In this document: one piece after another, positions 8,989 to 15,997 of the stretch
Layout: each line of letters starts with the position of its first letter
Position numbering within the stretch: the first letter of the stretch is position 1
Source: Alphaproteobacteria bacterium
Lineage (GTDB): Bacteria > Planctomycetota > Phycisphaerae > UBA1845
Length of the DNA stretch: 64,000 nt
Assembly (NCBI GenBank): GCA_028285105.1
Contig: JANQQE010000001.1
Coordinates: 1 to 64,000, forward strand
Direction: 5' to 3'
Position numbers and translations under genes: made by a program
Notes under the pieces: generated by a model
The model's database searches: none
Seen by the model: the letters and a program-made list of their open reading frames with translations, nothing else
What the model was told of the DNA's origin: nothing

Positions 8989-10413
8989 ATGAAGTCCAGG
9001 TGTTCATTGATGTACATGTTTGGTTGTGCTTTGGCGGTTTTTGCAATGACTGTTTCAACCGGTTGTACGCCGGCTGCCCCTGGTGGCGGTGGCGGAGATA
9101 GCGGTGGCGACAACGGTGGAGATAACGGCGGAAACGACGGAGGCGACAACGGCGGTAACAATGGTGGCGGCGATAACGGTGGTGGAGATAACGGCGGCGG
9201 TGGTGACAATGGCGGTGGTGACAATGGTGCCGACCCCAGCGAATTCAACTTCGTATTCACTAGCCTTTTTCCCGATTCGCTGGGTGACATCGTCGTCGGC
9301 GAAGAGATCATTGCCGTCGGAACCGGTGCGGAGAACGGCGTGCAGTACGTCAACGCTTCGGCAGGCGAAACGAATCCAAGTAATGTATCGAACGCAAATT
9401 TCGATACGTTCGAGGAAGCTGGTTTTGCGGTGACAGGCAAGTGGATCGTCGTCCGCAACTTCAACGGAAACATAACCGTGTTCGATACCGAGACAGAAAC
9501 CGGTACGATCATCGACGAAGCCGAACTCAAAAAGCCCAGCGGAATTTCAGTTCCCGGATTGCAGGAATTCTGGGCTGAAGACGGTTTTGTCGTTACCGTT
9601 GCCGAAACGCAGCAGACATTCAAGATGATCAACCTCAATGAGACCCCAGCGGTAGTATCGACTTTTGCAGATCCCGGTGTCGAGCCGGTGCAATTCCGGG
9701 AAAATGAAATCACGCTGTTGGCCCTCGACGCTGCGAACGGTCAAATGGTCGCTCAGATTACGAACTTCTTCGTCGTGTACGACATTGACAATCCCGGTGC
9801 CCAACCGCAGGTGTTCGACATGTCGGACGACGGTGGCATTTCGAATGCGTTCGCGTTTCGTCTCGATGGCGGCCACGCACTCTATCAGACCTTTGAAAAA
9901 GCCGGCAACGGAGCAGAGATATATCGATTGGCTGACTTGAGCGATGGCTCGTCGGTTCAATTGGAGCGCAACCCCGGAAACAATGAAGAGTTCGACTTTG
10001 ACGGTGGTACGTTTGGCTACTTCGTCCTCGAGCAGGATTCCGATCTGGGTGTCAATGGGACTGCTCGCGCCGTGATCGGTGAAGTTGGACAGAATGGTCC
10101 GGAGTTCACTGTGGTTCCGCCTTCGCCAAACCCATTGGGTGATGACCCTGCCGAAGGAAACCGGGGCTATGGATGCAGCGTTGCGGTCACCCCGAATGGA
10201 GAATGGGCTTTCATCGCCGGTTGTGGCGTCACCCTGGCCAACGGCGAGTACTTCCAGTTCAGTCGCAACGGCAGCGACTTTGAGTTGGTTCCCGATGAGC
10301 TCGACGAAGACTTTTTTGAGTTTGGTCTGAAAGCGACGGAAGTGGACGCCAGCAACGAATTTGTAGGATTCCTGTCGGCATCTGGCTTGGCCTACTCAGC
10401 CGTCCCGCAGTAG
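8989..10413 (+). CDS. Lipoprotein with Gly/Asn/Asp-rich linker and beta-propeller-like domain
   Basis: 474-residue secreted lipoprotein: signal peptide with lipobox VSTGC near residues 22-26, then a linker of about 50 residues made almost only of Gly, Asn and Asp, then a domain of about 400 residues. The latter has repeated short beta-strand segments (for example ITVFDTETETGTIID and FVVYDIDNPGAQP) like a WD/YVTN-type propeller, though no exact repeat signature can be assigned. The open frame reaches 8860; ATG at 8989 is chosen because AGAAAGGA lies eight bases upstream and the signal peptide starts there. It stands alone between the divergent nitroreductase unit and a strong terminator. Function unknown; an outer-surface binding role would fit. 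Confidence 0.7.
   Translation: MKSRCSLMYMFGCALAVFAMTVSTGCTPAAPGGGGGDSGGDNGGDNGGNDGGDNGGNNGGGDNGGGDNGGGGDNGGGDNGADPSEFNFVFTSLFPDSLGDIVVGEEIIAVGTGAENGVQYVNASAGETNPSNVSNANFDTFEEAGFAVTGKWIVVRNFNGNITVFDTETETGTIIDEAELKKPSGISVPGLQEFWAEDGFVVTVAETQQTFKMINLNETPAVVSTFADPGVEPVQFRENEITLLALDAANGQMVAQITNFFVVYDIDNPGAQPQVFDMSDDGGISNAFAFRLDGGHALYQTFEKAGNGAEIYRLADLSDGSSVQLERNPGNNEEFDFDGGTFGYFVLEQDSDLGVNGTARAVIGEVGQNGPEFTVVPPSPNPLGDDPAEGNRGYGCSVAVTPNGEWAFIAGCGVTLANGEYFQFSRNGSDFELVPDELDEDFFEFGLKATEVDASNEFVGFLSASGLAYSAVPQ
9083..9232 (+). repeat. Low-complexity GGY/GAY/AAY codon repeat
   Basis: About 150 bases inside the lipoprotein gene alternate Gly, Asn and Asp codons in units of 9-15 bases such as GGTGGAGATAACGGC. 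It encodes the flexible linker after the lipid anchor. The imperfect tandem units make it likely to change length by replication slippage. Confidence 0.85.
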
Positions 10414-10443
10414 AAATTTGCATCCAAAACAACAGGCTTACCC

Positions 10444-10484
10444 AACCGCCGGATCGGCACATTGCGCTGGTCCGGCGGTTTTTT
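10444..10484 (+). terminator. Rho-independent terminator after the lipoprotein gene
   Basis: AACCGCCGGA at 10444-10453 pairs perfectly with TCCGGCGGTT at 10471-10480 and is followed by T residues to 10484. This is a ten-pair GC-rich stem with a T-run, ending transcription of the lipoprotein gene. Confidence 0.88.
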
Positions 10485-10572
10485 CATTCAATACCCCATC
10501 CGCAACCCTTTTGCTTCAGAATCGAGCTGGCGGGCCTCCAACGTCGTTTTTTTCACAAAATCAGCAATAGAC

Positions 10573-10601
10573 TTGACAAGTGTGGGTTTGTGCGGTAATT
10601 T
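10573..10601 (+). promoter_or_regulatory. Sigma70-like promoter of the GbsR-type regulator
   Basis: A consensus -35 TTGACA at 10573-10578 is followed by a 17-base spacer and a -10-like TAATTT at 10596-10601. The next gene begins at 10643. The palindrome at 10599-10616 overlaps the -10 end and the expected transcription start. Confidence 0.6.
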
Positions 10602-10616
10602 CTGTATAGACAGAAA
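10599..10616. promoter_or_regulatory. Palindromic operator, copy 1
   Basis: TTTCTGT-ATAG-ACAGAAA is a perfect palindrome with 7-bp arms and a 4-bp centre. It covers the likely transcription start of the GbsR-type gene, where bound dimer would block transcription. The same core with the same spacing recurs at 11306-11321. Confidence 0.7.
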
Positions 10617-10642
10617 CAAAGGAAATCTGCAGTAACGCGGGC

Positions 10643-11194
10643 ATGCAGGAGACGGCTGTGTTTGAGATGACACCAACGAGCGAAGGCTTCATCCTCCACT
10701 GGGGCGAAATGGGAACCAAGTGGGGCGTGAATCGAACTGTGGCTCAGATCCACGCGCTGCTGTTCTTGTCGCCCAAACCGCTCCATGCCGAGGAAATCGC
10801 CGAGACGCTGTCCGTTGCCCGTTCGAATGTCAGCAACAGTCTCCGCGAATTGCAGGGGTGGGGTATCGTTAAGATCGTGCATGTGATGGGTGATCGACGC
10901 GATCACTTTGAATCGTTGAAGGACGTTTGGGAGATGTTCCAGATCATTCTTGACGAACGCAAGAAACGCGAAACCGATCCAACGTTAATCGTCTTGCGAG
11001 AGTTGACCAGCGCATCCAACAAAAAGTCGAAGAACGATTATGCCTTGCAACGCCTCGTTGACATGCTTGAGTTCTTTGAATCGATGACGACCTGGTACGG
11101 GCAGATGCGTCGATTACCGAAGGGCGCCTTGGTCAAGTTTATGAAGATGGGGGACAAGGTCCTGAAACTGATTCCTGGCGGAGCTGCGAAATGA
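10643..11194 (+). CDS. GbsR/MarR-family transcriptional regulator
   Basis: 183-residue winged-helix regulator of the GbsR branch of MarR proteins. The N-terminal FILHWGEMGTKWGVNRTVAQ and LLFLSPKPLHAEEIAETL followed by SVARSNVSNSLRELQGWG (about residues 47-74) match the helix-turn-helix of that branch. The C-terminal half is helical and probably dimerises. Known GbsR proteins repress osmolyte genes, but no choline or betaine gene is nearby; the downstream genes concern membrane acylation and redox. Two copies of one palindrome, in its own promoter and over the next gene's start, suggest autoregulation and control of the cluster. Start may be ATG 10643 or ATG 10667; neither has a strong Shine-Dalgarno. 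Confidence 0.8.
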   Translation: MQETAVFEMTPTSEGFILHWGEMGTKWGVNRTVAQIHALLFLSPKPLHAEEIAETLSVARSNVSNSLRELQGWGIVKIVHVMGDRRDHFESLKDVWEMFQIILDERKKRETDPTLIVLRELTSASNKKSKNDYALQRLVDMLEFFESMTTWYGQMRRLPKGALVKFMKMGDKVLKLIPGGAAK

Positions 11195-11305
11195 TCGGAC
11201 GCCTTGCGTCAATGCGGGTAATCTTTGGACAGTGCACGAACAGCGAGCCAAGAGTAAACCAACAGCGCATCGAGTTTCTTGCCTCGCGTTTTTTTGGGAA
11301 CGAAT

Positions 11306-11321
11306 TTCTGTTATGACAGAA
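11306..11321. promoter_or_regulatory. Palindromic operator, copy 2, over the DCC-MBOAT start codon
   Basis: TTCTGT-TATG-ACAGAA: the four-base centre contains the ATG start (11313-11315) of the downstream gene. Core arms and spacing are identical to the site at 10600-10615. A repressor bound here could block transcription or the initiation region. Confidence 0.7.
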
Positions 11322-12587
11322 CTAACGAAACAAACAGGCCTGAATGACGGCATTGCGGAAATAAGCAACGCTACTGGCTGGGTGTTCATCGACGGCGAAT
11401 GTCCCATGTGTGTCGGGTTGGCGCGTCGGCTGGAGCGGGTGTTCGCAAGGATCGGATACAAGATCGCCCCGCAGCAGGCTACTTTGGTACAAAAGCGAAT
11501 CGGATTGAAGGAAGGTGAACCTCTGACCGAAGTTCGAATCCTCACGCCCAAAGGTCAAGTCATCGGCGGCGCTGATGCGGTCGTGTATGTCGCACGAAGT
11601 ATCTGGTGGGCATGGCCACTCTTCGCGATCTCAAGAGTTCCAGGCGCGATCCACGTCTTACGCGCCGCATACAAAAAAATCGCTGCGAAGCGATTCTGCA
11701 TCTCAGGCGTTTGTTGCGGTAGGCGCTCCGGAGCAACAGCCTGGATACCAATCTTGGTGCTGCCCCTCATCGTCTGTTTGTTGGGAAAAATCTTCGCCCC
11801 TTGGATGTTCATGTGGGGACTTGCGTTATCAATCTACTGCGGATGCAAATGGTTGACTTGGAGACACGCATCGTCATGTGGCAGATCGAACTGGACTCGG
11901 CACCTGCAATACATGTTCTGCTGGCCCGGAATGGATGCCAGCCGCTTCATCAACTCGAAAGAATCGCCCGAGACTCCAAAGCTTCGCGAATGGATGTGGG
12001 CTGCATTCAAGACTTCCGTTGGATTCGGATTGATTTGGACCTCCGCGAATGAATCAATTCTCGATCCCGTCATGGCAGGAGGCATCGTCATCGTCGGCTT
12101 GGCTCTGATGCTGCACTTCGGCATCTTTGAGTTGTTGGGTCTGCACTTCAGAAGCCGCGGAATTCAGGTGACACAAATCATGTGCCGGCCCCTTTACTCC
12201 ACGTCACTTGCAGAGTTTTGGGGGCGACGTTGGAACACAGCCTTTAGTCATCTGACTCGTGTCTACGTGTTTCGCCCACTGCGTGAACTCGCGAATGCAC
12301 GCTTTGCCATGTTAGCAGGATTCGTTGTTTCCGGTTTGGTTCACGATTTCGTGATTTCAGTACCCGCCGGCGCGGGATACGGAATGCCAACGGTGTATTT
12401 CCTTATTCAAGCAGCAGGTGTGCTTGTTCAACGGTCACGTCTCGCAAAGAGCGTGGGGATCAACTGTGGCCCACGCGGATGGGCGTTCACATTGGCTGTG
12501 GTACTCGCGCCGGTCACCCTTCTGTTCCCTCCGGCATTTGTTGTTCAGGTCATTATTCCATTCGCTGAGTCGATTGACTGGAGGTGA
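11313..12587 (+). CDS. DCC (DUF393) thioredoxin-like domain fused to MBOAT wax-synthase-like acyltransferase
   Basis: 424-residue two-part protein. Residues about 20-125 are a DCC/DUF393 domain: FIDGECPMCVGL carries the DxxCxxC signature, and the end FCISGVCC has further cysteines. From about residue 135 it is a polytopic membrane protein with MBOAT_2 (wax synthase) features: RPLYSTSLAEFWGRRWN near 290, then a helix with SGLVHDF near 345 in the place of the family's catalytic-type histidine. It would transfer an acyl group to a hydroxyl in or near the membrane, with a redox-active cysteine pair on the same chain. The start ATG lies inside a palindrome shared with the regulator promoter. The open frame extends to a GTG at 11232, but that extension looks non-family. 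Followed after five bases by a small membrane protein. Confidence 0.75.
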   Translation: MTELTKQTGLNDGIAEISNATGWVFIDGECPMCVGLARRLERVFARIGYKIAPQQATLVQKRIGLKEGEPLTEVRILTPKGQVIGGADAVVYVARSIWWAWPLFAISRVPGAIHVLRAAYKKIAAKRFCISGVCCGRRSGATAWIPILVLPLIVCLLGKIFAPWMFMWGLALSIYCGCKWLTWRHASSCGRSNWTRHLQYMFCWPGMDASRFINSKESPETPKLREWMWAAFKTSVGFGLIWTSANESILDPVMAGGIVIVGLALMLHFGIFELLGLHFRSRGIQVTQIMCRPLYSTSLAEFWGRRWNTAFSHLTRVYVFRPLRELANARFAMLAGFVVSGLVHDFVISVPAGAGYGMPTVYFLIQAAGVLVQRSRLAKSVGINCGPRGWAFTLAVVLAPVTLLFPPAFVVQVIIPFAESIDWR

Positions 12588-12592
12588 TTATC

Positions 12593-13009
12593 ATGATCGA
12601 TGGCAAAGACCTTATTTGGTTGGGCGGATTGATTCATTTCTCGATTCTCTCCGCAAGTTGCCTTGTTCCGTTCGTTCTCGATTGGAAGAAGGAATTGAAT
12701 CCGCTATCGCCATTTCTGCGCAAGTTGTTCTGGGTCTATGGCGTGTTCATCATTCTGATCATCGTGGGTTTCGGAACGCTATCGGTTCGCAACGCCGAAT
12801 ACCTGGCGAACAATGATGGTTTCGCAACGGCGTTCTGTACTTTCGTTGCTGCCTTCTGGACATTGCGATTGTTTGTCCAATGTTTCGTATTCGACACTCG
12901 CCAACTGCAACTCGCGCTTTGGGTTCGACTCGGATATCACTCATTGACGGTAGCGTTCGTCGCGATGGTCGCAATTTACGGCGGTACCGCGCTTGGTCTG
13001 TATCGCTGA
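12593..13009 (+). CDS. Small four-helix membrane protein
   Basis: 138 residues with four hydrophobic segments (near residues 8-25, 42-62, 72-95 and 105-130). No known family could be recognised. ATG at 12593 is chosen because GGAGGTGA at 12580-12587 lies five bases upstream, overlapping the stop of the DCC-MBOAT gene. Tight spacing places it in the same operon. It could be a partner subunit or accessory protein of the acyltransferase. Confidence 0.65.
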   Translation: MIDGKDLIWLGGLIHFSILSASCLVPFVLDWKKELNPLSPFLRKLFWVYGVFIILIIVGFGTLSVRNAEYLANNDGFATAFCTFVAAFWTLRLFVQCFVFDTRQLQLALWVRLGYHSLTVAFVAMVAIYGGTALGLYR

Positions 13010-13042
13010 CTTCAAAATGGATTCTTTTCGGGGAGGTGCATC

Positions 13043-13519
13043 ATGTATCCATCGGTAACGTACGGTGTCTATCTAGTCATCAGCGTGGCCATTACGGTTT
13101 GGGTTGCGCGCACCCTCTTTCGCAACGGGCGTGTTTTTCTTGTCGATGCGTTCGGGGGTAAATTAGAATTGGCCGATTCGGTCAACCATTTGTTGGTCGT
13201 CGGATTTTATCTGCTCAACATCGGCTATGTAACCACAGTCTTGCGGTACGGCACCAAGCCGAACAATCTCGTTGAAGCGATCGAGTACGCCAGCACAAAA
13301 ATCGGATTGGTATTGCTTGTGCTGGGCGCGATGCATTTCTTGAATTTGTTCGTTTTTTCAAAGGCTCGCGAGCGCGGATTGAGCGGCGAGAAGCGCAAGA
13401 AGAAGCGAGACGAGGTCTGGGAATATGCGATTCCCCCGCACCTCAGTCGAATAGAGACCAAGGTAAACGTTGATGAATCGAACAGCGACAACGATGGCAA
13501 TGAAGAATCGAAAGCATAG
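13043..13519 (+). CDS. Small membrane protein with charged C-terminal tail
   Basis: 158 residues: three or four membrane segments in the first 110 residues, then a cytosolic tail with basic (GEKRKKKRDE) and acidic (DESNSDNDGNEES) stretches. GGGGAGGTG lies just before ATG 13043, a strong Shine-Dalgarno. I do not recognise the family. It follows its neighbour by 33 bases and precedes the epimerase by five, so it is part of the cluster. Confidence 0.65.
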   Translation: MYPSVTYGVYLVISVAITVWVARTLFRNGRVFLVDAFGGKLELADSVNHLLVVGFYLLNIGYVTTVLRYGTKPNNLVEAIEYASTKIGLVLLVLGAMHFLNLFVFSKARERGLSGEKRKKKRDEVWEYAIPPHLSRIETKVNVDESNSDNDGNEESKA

Positions 13520-13524
13520 CTGGA

Positions 13525-14487
13525 ATGAAAATCGTGATTCCTGGAGGCACCGGGCAAGTAGGATCAGTATTGGCGAAGTCGTTTGTGGCGGATGGTCACG
13601 ACGTTGTAATTCTCTCTCGCGATCCAAATCGCTCGCACTATACCAAAGGTAGGCTTGTTGGTTGGGATGCGAATACGCTCGGACCGTGGGTTGACGAAAT
13701 CGAAGGTGCAGATGTCGTTATCAATCTTGCCGGCTACACGGTCAACTGTCGCTACAATCGTAAGAATCGAGAACGCATCATGGACTCGCGCGTGAATTCG
13801 ACGAGAGTCATCGGCGAAGCGATTGGAAATGTAGCACGTCCACCCGCCGTTTGGTTGCAGGCGAGTACGGCTACAATCTATACGCATACGTATGGCACTC
13901 CAAACGACGAATACTCAGGTGTGATCGGCGGAAACGAAGCCGCCGCAACCGATACCTGGAGATTCAGCATTGACGTCGCAACAGCTTGGGAACGGGCAGC
14001 CGACGATGCCGTTGTCCCCCATACTCGGAAAGTCAAACTGCGGTCGGCGATGGTGATGAGTCCCGACCGCGGGGGCATCTTTGACACGCTGCTGGGTCTC
14101 GTTCGGCGCGGACTTGGTGGGCGATCTGGAAACGGTCGCCAGTTTGTCTCGTGGATACATCACCAGGATTTTGTCCGCGCGATTTATTGGCTTATCGATC
14201 AACACGAAATTGATGGCGTTGTGAATATTGCGTCGCCCAATCCCCTGCCGAACGCGGAATTCATGCGAGCCATTCGCAAGTCATGGGGCACTCGAATTGG
14301 GCTACCTGCAACCGAGTGGATGTTGGAAATCGGTGCGATCTTTATGCGCACCGAAACTGAGTTGATTCTTAAGAGTCGGCGAGTTGTTCCAAGGGTGCTG
14401 GTCGACCACGGATTCGAGTTCGTGTATCCTCAGTGGTCCGAGGCAGTATTCGATCTCGTTCGCGAGTTTCGCAGGATTCACCAATGA
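13525..14487 (+). CDS. TIGR01777-type (SDR39U1-like) NAD(P)-dependent epimerase family protein
   Basis: 320-residue protein of the extended short-chain dehydrogenase class. The nucleotide-binding loop GGTGQVGSVLAKSF lies near residues 7-20, with WDANTLGPW and VVINLAGYTVNCRY that mark the TIGR01777 group (YfcH-like). VWLQASTATIY gives the central motif, and the C-terminal NPLPNAEFMRAI with RVVPRVLVDHGFEF is also typical. The reaction of this group is not established. It is the last gene of the cluster, five bases after the membrane protein gene. Confidence 0.85.
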   Translation: MKIVIPGGTGQVGSVLAKSFVADGHDVVILSRDPNRSHYTKGRLVGWDANTLGPWVDEIEGADVVINLAGYTVNCRYNRKNRERIMDSRVNSTRVIGEAIGNVARPPAVWLQASTATIYTHTYGTPNDEYSGVIGGNEAAATDTWRFSIDVATAWERAADDAVVPHTRKVKLRSAMVMSPDRGGIFDTLLGLVRRGLGGRSGNGRQFVSWIHHQDFVRAIYWLIDQHEIDGVVNIASPNPLPNAEFMRAIRKSWGTRIGLPATEWMLEIGAIFMRTETELILKSRRVVPRVLVDHGFEFVYPQWSEAVFDLVREFRRIHQ

Positions 14488-14527
14488 ATGCTTTTTGTGT
14501 ACATCGAAAGCATCGCAACGATTACAT

Positions 14528-15625
14528 TCAATGGCCACAAGCGACATGTACTGCCGATTCAACCGACGCATCGGAAACATCGTTTGTGATGGTGTACTTT
14601 CCAATCCCGTCGAGCAGAACCCATTGACGTTTGCCGGATTTGACCTTCTTGTCGCCGAGCGTCGTTTCGATGACTTCGGTCGGGTTGAGGTTGGTTGCGA
14701 CTATTGGCAAGTCGAATAATTCGAGAGCGTTTTTGATGCGTTCGAATTCGGTGCTGTCCAGCAGCCCTTTTTGCATTGACAAATGAGCGGCAGCGATCAT
14801 GCCGATTGCGACGGCTTCACCGTGGCGCAGTCGATAGTCGGAAAGTTTCTCCACCGCATGGCCGATCGTGTGACCGAAATTGAGGCATGCCCGAATGCCG
14901 GACTCCCGTTCGTCCTGCTCGACCACCTTGGCTTTGATGCGGAGGTTTCGCGTGACCAATTCGGCCATGATTTTTGGATCGATCGCAAGAATAGCCGCGC
15001 GGTTCGCAACGTGCCAATCGAGGAAGGGTGCTTCGGCGATAAGGGCGTGCTTGATCGACTCGGCTAACCCGGCAGATATATCTCGAGCAGGCAGCGTTTT
15101 GAGGCAGGCTGGGTCGACCGCGACGAACATAGGGTGGTGAAAAGCACCTACCATGTTCTTGCCAGCCGCATGGTTGATGCCGGTCTTTCCGCCCAGTGCG
15201 GCATCGACGTCGGCTTCCAACGTGGTGGGGCAGTTGATGTATTCGATGCCCCGCATCCATGTCGCCGCGGCAAATCCGGTCAAGTCGGTGACCACACCGC
15301 CTCCCAGTGCAATCAGCAAACCATCACGCTTAATTCCCAGAGTGCCCATTTTTGCGTAGATGTCATCAAGTGCTTCGAGGCACTTGGACCGGTCGCCCGG
15401 TGGTACCGCAATCAACCCAGGTTCTAATCCGCTATCAGCCAGCGACGACTGCACCCGATCGGCATACAACCCTGCGACGGTCGTGTCAGAGACAATGACT
15501 ACAACCGGTGGTATGCGTCGTTCAATGATCCACTTTCCAATGTGGTCCAGGGCGTTTTCAGCCACAAAAACAGGTGTATTTGCAGATTCTGACTGAAGTG
15601 TGAATTGGGATTCGATGTCGGTCAT
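14528..15625 (-). CDS. aroB: 3-dehydroquinate synthase
   Basis: NAD- and metal-dependent cytosolic enzyme that cyclises DAHP to 3-dehydroquinate in the shikimate pathway. 365 residues with the expected motifs: GGGVVTDLTGFAAATWMRG near 107-125, DVDAALGGKTGIN near 138, KNMVGAFHHP near 153, and the metal-binding LNFGHTIGHAVE near 247 plus HGEAVAIGM near 268. Start is the ATG at 15625. It is convergent with the epimerase (40 bases between stops) and divergent from folC. Confidence 0.95.
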   Translation of the reverse strand: MTDIESQFTLQSESANTPVFVAENALDHIGKWIIERRIPPVVVIVSDTTVAGLYADRVQSSLADSGLEPGLIAVPPGDRSKCLEALDDIYAKMGTLGIKRDGLLIALGGGVVTDLTGFAAATWMRGIEYINCPTTLEADVDAALGGKTGINHAAGKNMVGAFHHPMFVAVDPACLKTLPARDISAGLAESIKHALIAEAPFLDWHVANRAAILAIDPKIMAELVTRNLRIKAKVVEQDERESGIRACLNFGHTIGHAVEKLSDYRLRHGEAVAIGMIAAAHLSMQKGLLDSTEFERIKNALELFDLPIVATNLNPTEVIETTLGDKKVKSGKRQWVLLDGIGKYTITNDVSDASVESAVHVACGH

Positions 15626-15997
15626 AAATTGTTTGTCATCAAAAGTTTATGGAGATTTTGATTCGCTGTGGTTGCTTGTGAAATCTCTGAGTGAAAGCTC
15701 TGCAACGTCCGGTAAGCTTGAAAACTGCGTAATTTCATGTATCATAACCATTTGAGTTTTATTTTCACCTGTTCACGGATGGATCCGTGCGAACGCATTC
15801 TGGACCCGTGCGTATAAGTCATCGGGGCGTTGATGTTCTGCCGTTGGCGCGGCGGTACTAAAGACGTTCGGTTATCGCTCGACACTTTGCGGGGAACCGG
15901 ATTCCCGGGCAATGTCGATCGGACAGGTTACCCATCTGAGCGAGAGCCATTGTCACGCACTGCTCAGAGCATCATAAACTTGGGGCATTTCAATACG
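15626..15997. other. Divergent intergenic region between aroB and folC
   Basis: 372 bases between two divergent genes; AT-richer than its surroundings around 15640-15780. It should hold the promoters of both. The folC frame is open back to 15830, but the sequence there has no family similarity, so I treat it as untranslated leader. No confident -10/-35 pair or hairpin is called. Confidence 0.4.

Noticed and set aside
9083-9433. 116-codon ORF inside the Gly-rich lipoprotein gene, and a Pro/Ser-rich minus-strand ORF at 8910-9713
   Set aside because: Both are frame shadows of the GGN-rich repeat, which reads as low-complexity in all frames.
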